64,000 bases of DNA from CALKWS01 sp035302405 (lineage in GTDB: Bacteria; Actinomycetota; Actinomycetes; Actinomycetales; Beutenbergiaceae). The stretch lies in NCBI GenBank assembly GCA_035302405.1, contig DATGSR010000115.1, positions 11,529 through 75,528 on the forward strand. Reading direction: 5' to 3'. A program made the position numbers and the translations under genes. The notes beneath the pieces were generated by a model, which saw only the letters and a program-made list of their open reading frames with translations, had not been told where the DNA came from and ran no database searches. This document shows, piece by piece, positions 59,558 to 64,000 of this stretch; position 1 is the stretch's first letter, and every line of letters begins with the position of its first letter.

Positions 59558-60592
59558 ATGGCTGTTGTCACCATGCGCCAGCTCTTGGAGAGCGGCGTCC
59601 ACTTCGGGCACCAGACCCGCCGGTGGAACCCGAAGATGAAGCGCTTCATCTTCACTGAACGCAACGGTATCTACATCATCGATCTGCAGAAGTCGCTGCA
59701 GGACATCGACCGCGCCTACTCCTTCGTCAAGGACACCGTCGCCCACGGCGGAACCATCCTGTTCGTCGGCACCAAGAAGCAGGCGCAGGAAGCGATCGAG
59801 GAGCAAGCCACCCGCGTCGGCATGCCGTACGTCAACCAGCGGTGGTTGGGCGGGATGCTCACCAACTTCGGCACCGTGTCCAGGCGCCTGCAGCGGTTGA
59901 AGGAACTGGAAGAGATCGACTTCGACGACGTCGCCTCCTCGGCGTACACGAAGAAGGAGCTGCTCATGCAGCGCCGGGAGCGGGACAAACTCGCCCGCAC
60001 CCTCGGCGGCATCCGGGACATGACCAAGGTGCCCTCGGCGGTGTGGATCGTGGACACCAAGAAGGAGCACCTGGCGGTCGCCGAAGCGCGCAAGCTCAAT
60101 ATCCCCGTGGTGGCGATCCTGGATACCAACTGTGACCCGGACGAGGTCGACTACCCGATTCCGGGCAATGACGACGCGATCCGGTCGGTCGCACTGCTCA
60201 CCCGCGTGGTCGCCGACGCGGCCGCCGAAGGCTTGATTGCTCGCCACGGTGGCGAGAAGGGCGCCACCGAGGGACAAGAGGCCGAGCCGTTGGCGGAGTG
60301 GGAGCGGGAATTGCTCGCCACCCACGAGTCGGAGAGTTCCGGTGCGGTGTCGGTCGCTGCCGCCGAGGAGCCCACACCGGCGGCAGAAGCCGCGCAGCAG
60401 GTCGCCGGCGGCATCAACGAGGCCAAGGACGTGGCCGCAGCCGCCGAGGAAGCCGAGGCGGTCAGTGCCCCGGACGCCGCACCGACCGAGGACCAGCCGG
60501 AGGAGGCCACCGCGCCGCAGACCGCACCGGCCGCCCACGAGGAGGCCCCGGTCCAGAACGCCGAGGCTGACGAAACCACAGAGACTGCTTGA
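59558..60592 (+). CDS. rpsB: 30S ribosomal protein S2
   Basis: The 344-residue protein is S2 over about 1-250: MRQLLESGVHFGHQTRRWNP, VNQRWLGGMLTNF, VPSAVWIVDTKKEHLAV and IPVVAILDTNCDPDEVDYPIPGNDD. The C-terminal 90 residues are a low-complexity Ala/Glu tail. S2 is the last protein to join the 30S and the docking site of S1. ATG 59558 has GAAAGG upstream; the frame open to 59411 runs through the leader and is not used. tsf follows 24 bases later. Confidence 0.97.
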   Translation: MAVVTMRQLLESGVHFGHQTRRWNPKMKRFIFTERNGIYIIDLQKSLQDIDRAYSFVKDTVAHGGTILFVGTKKQAQEAIEEQATRVGMPYVNQRWLGGMLTNFGTVSRRLQRLKELEEIDFDDVASSAYTKKELLMQRRERDKLARTLGGIRDMTKVPSAVWIVDTKKEHLAVAEARKLNIPVVAILDTNCDPDEVDYPIPGNDDAIRSVALLTRVVADAAAEGLIARHGGEKGATEGQEAEPLAEWERELLATHESESSGAVSVAAAEEPTPAAEAAQQVAGGINEAKDVAAAAEEAEAVSAPDAAPTEDQPEEATAPQTAPAAHEEAPVQNAEADETTETA

Positions 60593-60616
60593 TTCCCCAC
60601 ACCTGGAAGGACACTG

Positions 60617-61456
60617 ATGGCGAATTACACCGCCGCTGACATCAAGGCGCTCCGCGAGCGCACCGGCGCCGGCATGCTGGACGTGAAGAAGGCCCTCGAT
60701 GAGGCCGACGGCGACAGCGAGAAGGCGCTTGAGATCATCCGCATCAAGGGCCTGAAGGGCGTGAGCAAGCGCGAGGACCGTGCCGCGTCCGACGGCCTGG
60801 TGGCCGCTTCGATCGTCGACGGGGATAGCGGGCAGCGGGGCGTATTGGTCGAGGTGAACTCCGAGACCGACTTCGTGGCCAAGAACGACACGTTCGTGCA
60901 GTTGGCCGAGCGGGCGGTCACGGCGGCGAGCGACTCCGATGCCCAGGACGCCGAGGCGTTGCTGCAGGTGGATATCGAGGGACGCTCCCTGCAGGAGATC
61001 GTCGATGAGACCGCAGCCACGCTCGGTGAGAAACTCGTCGTGCGGCGTCTGGCCCGGGTCGAGGGAGAGGTCGTCACGGAGTACCTGCACCGCACCTCCA
61101 GGGACCTGCCCCCGCAGGTCGGTGTGCTGGTGGCAAGCGACGAGGCAGCGGGGTCGGTGGCCCGGGACGTGGCGATGCACATCGCCGCCTATAGCCCCAC
61201 CTACCTCAGTTCCGAGGACGTGCCCGAAGACCTCGTGGCCGATGAGCGCCGCATCGCGGAGGAGACCGCCCGTGCGGAAGGGAAGCCCGAGAAGGCCATG
61301 CCCAAGATCATCGAGGGGCGGCTGAACGGATTCTTCAAGGAGAACGTCCTGTTGGATCAGCCGTTCGCACGGGACCCGAAGAAGACCGTCGGGCAGATCG
61401 TGAACGAAGCCGGCGGCAAGATCACCGGTTTCGTGCGGTTCCGCGTCGGCGCCTGA
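60617..61456 (+). CDS. tsf: Elongation factor Ts
   Basis: The 279-residue protein is a complete EF-Ts: a UBA-like start (YTAADIKALRERTGAGMLDVKKALDEADGD), the EF-Tu contact motif NSETDFVAKNDTF near 85, and FFKENVLLDQPFARDPKKTV at the end. It exchanges GDP for GTP on EF-Tu. AAGGA lies upstream of ATG 60617. It forms an operon with rpsB and is followed by alternative hairpins before pyrH. Confidence 0.97.
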   Translation: MANYTAADIKALRERTGAGMLDVKKALDEADGDSEKALEIIRIKGLKGVSKREDRAASDGLVAASIVDGDSGQRGVLVEVNSETDFVAKNDTFVQLAERAVTAASDSDAQDAEALLQVDIEGRSLQEIVDETAATLGEKLVVRRLARVEGEVVTEYLHRTSRDLPPQVGVLVASDEAAGSVARDVAMHIAAYSPTYLSSEDVPEDLVADERRIAEETARAEGKPEKAMPKIIEGRLNGFFKENVLLDQPFARDPKKTVGQIVNEAGGKITGFVRFRVGA

Positions 61457-61462
61457 CCCCAG

Positions 61463-61506
61463 ACAGCCGGTCTCGGTCCTGCCGTGGTAGGGCCGGGGCC
61501 GGCTGT
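61463..61506 (+). promoter_or_regulatory. Hairpin that competes with the tsf terminator
   Basis: ACAGCCGG (61463-61470) can pair with CCGGCTGT (61499-61506), with further pairing inside (GGTCCT with AGGGCC). The right arm overlaps the left arm of the downstream 14 bp stem, so the two hairpins exclude each other. Confidence 0.45.
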
Positions 61507-61546
61507 GGTGTGCGTAGCACCCTCCAACACCAACGCACACCACAGC
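61502..61546 (+). terminator. Terminator-like hairpin after tsf
   Basis: GCTGTGGTGTGCGT (61502-61515) pairs perfectly with ACGCACACCACAGC (61533-61546) around a 17-base loop. There is no T-run. It lies about 45 bases past the tsf stop and should separate rpsB-tsf from pyrH-frr-cdsA. Confidence 0.7.
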
Positions 61547-61624
61547 ACCTAGGCCTGCGGTTCGCTGTGACCAGCGGCTGCGGCATGATGGAACAAGCCC
61601 GCTGACCAGTACCAGGGAGCATCG

Positions 61625-62350
61625 ATGAGCACCGCGGACCCGGCCAACCGTCGAGTATTGCTGAAGTTGTCGGGGGAGGTGTTCGGCGGAGGCAGAGTCG
61701 GTCTGGACCCGGACGTCGTTTCCGGGGTCGCCCAGGAGGTGGCCGTGGCCGCGATGGAGGGGGTCCAGATCGCGATCGTGGTCGGCGGCGGAAACTTCTT
61801 CCGCGGTGCAGAGTTGTCCCAGCGCGGCCTCGACCGGGCCCGCGCCGACTACATGGGCATGCTGGGCACGGTGATGAACTGCCTGGCGTTACAGGACTTC
61901 CTGGAAAAGGCGGGTGTCAACACCCGGGTGCAGACCGCTATCACCATGGGCCAGGTCGCCGAGCCGTACATCCCCCTTCGTGCCATTCGGCACCTGGAAA
62001 AGGGGCGGGTAGTGATTTTCGGCGCCGGCGCCGGCATGCCGTACTTCTCCACCGACACGGTGGCCATCCAACGTGCCCTGGAGACGCACTGCGAAGAGGT
62101 CCTGGTAGGCAAGAACGGCGTCGACGGCGTCTACACCGCTGACCCGCATACCGATCCGAACGCCGAACTGCTCAAGCACGTCACGTTCGATGAAGCGCTC
62201 CGCCGGGGGTTGCGCGTGGTCGACTCCACCGCATTGGCGCTCTGCCGTGACAATGAACTACCTATGCACGTGTTCGGAATGAGCGAGCCGGGCAACGTCA
62301 CCCGGGCTTTGCGTGGTGAGATGATCGGGACGCTGGTCACCTCCCGGTGA
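61625..62350 (+). CDS. pyrH: UMP kinase
   Basis: The 241-residue amino-acid-kinase-family enzyme phosphorylates UMP with ATP. Typical segments are RVLLKLSGEVFGG at the start, IAIVVGGGNFFRG, DYMGMLGTVMNCLALQDFLE, and STDTVAIQRALE followed by KNGVDGVYTADP. ATG 61625 has GGGAG upstream. The order pyrH-frr-cdsA is standard; frr begins 34 bases later. Confidence 0.97.
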   Translation: MSTADPANRRVLLKLSGEVFGGGRVGLDPDVVSGVAQEVAVAAMEGVQIAIVVGGGNFFRGAELSQRGLDRARADYMGMLGTVMNCLALQDFLEKAGVNTRVQTAITMGQVAEPYIPLRAIRHLEKGRVVIFGAGAGMPYFSTDTVAIQRALETHCEEVLVGKNGVDGVYTADPHTDPNAELLKHVTFDEALRRGLRVVDSTALALCRDNELPMHVFGMSEPGNVTRALRGEMIGTLVTSR

Positions 62351-62384
62351 ACGGCGAGAGTGCAGCGAACAACAAGGAGAAACC

Positions 62385-62942
62385 ATGATCGATGACATCC
62401 TCCTCGAAGCCGAGGAGAAGATGGCCAAGGCAGTCGACGTCGCCAGGGAGGATCTGGGAAGTATCCGCACGGGCCGAGCCAACGTCGGGATGTTCAACAA
62501 ACTCGAGGTGGACTACTACGGCGCGCCCACGCCGCTACAGCAATTGGCGTCGATGACGATCCCGGAAGCGCGCACCGTGCTGATCTCCCCGTATGACAAG
62601 TCCTCGATGAGCGCGATCGAGAAGACCTTGCGGGAGTCCGACCTGGGGGTGAACCCGTCCAATGACGGCGTGGTGATCCGGGTGGTACTGCCTCAACTGA
62701 CAGAGGAACGCCGCCGGGACTATGTCCGGCTCGCGAAGAGCAAGGGCGAGGACGCACGCGTCTCGGTGCGCAGCATTCGACGGAAGGCGCGCGAGGACCT
62801 GGACAAGCTCGGCAAGGACGGGGACGTGGGCGAGGACGAGGTGCAGCGGGCGCAGACCGAACTGGACACGCTCACCCGTCAGCACACCGACGAGATCGAC
62901 TCCCTCTTGGCCGGCAAGGAGAAGGAACTCCTCGAGGTGTGA
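62385..62942 (+). CDS. frr: Ribosome recycling factor
   Basis: The 185-residue protein is a complete RRF with GSIRTGRANVGMFNKLEVDYYGAPTPLQQLAS, then a central hinge, and LTEERRRDYVRLAKSKGEDARVSVRSIRR in the long helical domain. With EF-G it splits post-termination ribosomes. ATG 62385 has AAGGAG eight bases upstream. cdsA starts 12 bases after its stop. Confidence 0.97.
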   Translation: MIDDILLEAEEKMAKAVDVAREDLGSIRTGRANVGMFNKLEVDYYGAPTPLQQLASMTIPEARTVLISPYDKSSMSAIEKTLRESDLGVNPSNDGVVIRVVLPQLTEERRRDYVRLAKSKGEDARVSVRSIRRKAREDLDKLGKDGDVGEDEVQRAQTELDTLTRQHTDEIDSLLAGKEKELLEV

Positions 62943-62953
62943 TTGCAGGGGCG

Positions 62954-64000
62954 ATGAATGAGCAGCACCCCAACGGCGACCCGCCGCTGACCCGGCGGCA
63001 GTTACGGGCTGCCGAACGGGCGCGGGGCGAGGCCGCGGCCGCCGCGCCGCCCGTGCCGCTCGCGCCACCTGAGGTGTCCAGGGCAACGGGGGCCACCCCT
63101 GGTACCCCAGCAGCCTCGTCACCCAGCCCGACTGAGGCGCAGCGCCCCGCCGCCCCGTGGGCGCCGATGCCGCGACAAGGAAAGTTGGCCGGACCGGCAG
63201 CGGGCAACCGCCGCACTGCGGGCCAGGTGAGTTCCCCGGCGAGCCCCAAGGAGCCAGCGGCCCCACAAGCCGTGCCCGCGCCGGCAACCTCCAGGAGAGC
63301 AGCACGCCGGCGCGCGGCTGCCGGGGACGACCCCCCGGCCTCTCGCGCCGGACGGAACCTGAAGTCGGCGATCGGCGTCGGCGTCGCACTTGGCGCCATC
63401 CTGCTGCTGTCGCTGTTCATCCGCGATGAGGGCTTCCTCGTGCTGGCGATCCTCGCCAGCAGCCTCGCGCTGTGGGAGTTGGACCGGGCCGTCAGCACCC
63501 GCGATATCGACATGCCCCTCGTGCCGCTGCTGGTGGGCAGCGCCGGGATTCTCGTTTCCGCCTACACCTCGGGGCTGGAGGCGATGTGGGTGGCGTTCAT
63601 GCTCACTGCCGGCGGCGCATTCATCTGGCGGGTCCTGGAGGGCAGCGGCCCCACAGCCCTGCGAGATGCGACGGCGGCGATCTTCGCCGCGGCCTATATT
63701 CCGTTCCTAGCGGGATTCCTGGTGCTCATGCTCACCGGCGATGGCGGGCCCTGGTTGGTGTTGGCGTTCATCGCGCTGGTCGTGTCCAACGACCTCGGTG
63801 GTTACATCGCCGGTGTTCTCTTCGGCCAGCATCCGATGGCGCCCACTGTGAGCCCGAAGAAGTCCTGGGAGGGCTTCGGCGGGTCGATTGTGCTCACGGT
63901 GGCCGTCGGTGTCGGAATGACCGTCTTCGCCCTCGACGGGCCCTGGTGGGCCGGAATCGTGCTCGGAGTGGCCACGGTCGTGGCCGCCACAGTGGGGGAC
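62954..64000 (+). CDS. cdsA: Phosphatidate cytidylyltransferase (CdsA), 3' end outside window
   Basis: The first 349 residues are in the window and the frame runs off the right edge. About 135 hydrophilic residues rich in Ala, Pro and Arg come first, then six or more membrane helices. The conserved SNDLGGYIAGVLFGQHPMAPTVSPKKSWEG block is present; the family signature nearer the C-terminus should start just past the edge. The enzyme makes CDP-diacylglycerol, the precursor of all phospholipids, including that used for cardiolipin. ATG 62954 has AGGGG upstream; ATG 62958 is out of frame. Confidence 0.94.
   Translation, partial: MNEQHPNGDPPLTRRQLRAAERARGEAAAAAPPVPLAPPEVSRATGATPGTPAASSPSPTEAQRPAAPWAPMPRQGKLAGPAAGNRRTAGQVSSPASPKEPAAPQAVPAPATSRRAARRRAAAGDDPPASRAGRNLKSAIGVGVALGAILLLSLFIRDEGFLVLAILASSLALWELDRAVSTRDIDMPLVPLLVGSAGILVSAYTSGLEAMWVAFMLTAGGAFIWRVLEGSGPTALRDATAAIFAAAYIPFLAGFLVLMLTGDGGPWLVLAFIALVVSNDLGGYIAGVLFGQHPMAPTVSPKKSWEGFGGSIVLTVAVGVGMTVFALDGPWWAGIVLGVATVVAATVGD

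Noticed and set aside
59390..61543. Long open frame antisense to rpsB-tsf (717 codons)
   Set aside because: It covers two certain genes and their leader on the other strand; composition is that of an antisense shadow.

Overview
The window is a gene-dense, high-GC stretch of an actinobacterial chromosome. I see 57 protein genes, two of them cut by the window edges, and no tRNA, rRNA, insertion sequence, prophage or CRISPR array. Gene order (rpsP-KH-rimM-trmD-rplS-lepB-rnhB-DUF2469-yraN-yifB-dprA-xerC-M23-rpsB-tsf-pyrH-frr-cdsA), a translational T-box on ileS, an IdeR/DtxR-type iron box, an F420-0-transporter-like cassette near cofE and a eukaryote-like IleS all point to the Micrococcales (class Actinomycetes). 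The exact genus cannot be read from the sequence.

Layout. 1-6282: the end of cofE, a phospholipase-D-family protein, a three-gene ABC importer of the type proposed to carry coenzyme F420-0, and a short-chain dehydrogenase. 6558-9992: a large RND permease with a Pro-rich insertion. 10168-11268: a NYN-nuclease/LOTUS protein. 11406-15466: an iron-siderophore ABC importer behind an iron box. 15618-20989: a small membrane protein, then T-box-ileS-folC. 20998-27474: an accessory block (acyltransferase, gamma-glutamyltransferase lipoprotein, DUF2249-cupin protein, dhaKLM) that splits folC from its usual partners DUF4233 and ndk (27503-28560). 28720-34771: proline catabolism (putP, putA, divergent LysR regulator). 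35261-43307: smc-ftsY and ffh, with a STAS protein and a TetR regulator between them. 43375-48340: an amidohydrolase, then a YtrA-type GntR regulator with two translationally coupled ABC systems. 48549-64000: the conserved ribosome/secretion/translation block running into cdsA, including a TrmD-GNAT fusion.

How the genes work together. The cofE/ABC neighbourhood suggests salvage of imported F420-0 followed by local polyglutamylation. The Dha proteins form a PTS-driven dihydroxyacetone kinase. PutP imports proline and PutA oxidises it to glutamate. SMC acts in chromosome segregation; FtsY, Ffh and LepB form the export route; RpsP, RimM, TrmD, RplS, RpsB, Tsf and Frr serve the ribosome.

The most unusual non-coding signal is a set of degenerate short tandem arrays in at least seven intergenic gaps. 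Most have a 19-23 bp period and two have 26-27 bp. Several share a recurring GTGGG-like core, so they look like one family diverging from gap to gap. A second recurring signal is a -10-like hexamer 6-7 nt before the start codon of several genes without a ribosome-binding site, which predicts leaderless transcripts.
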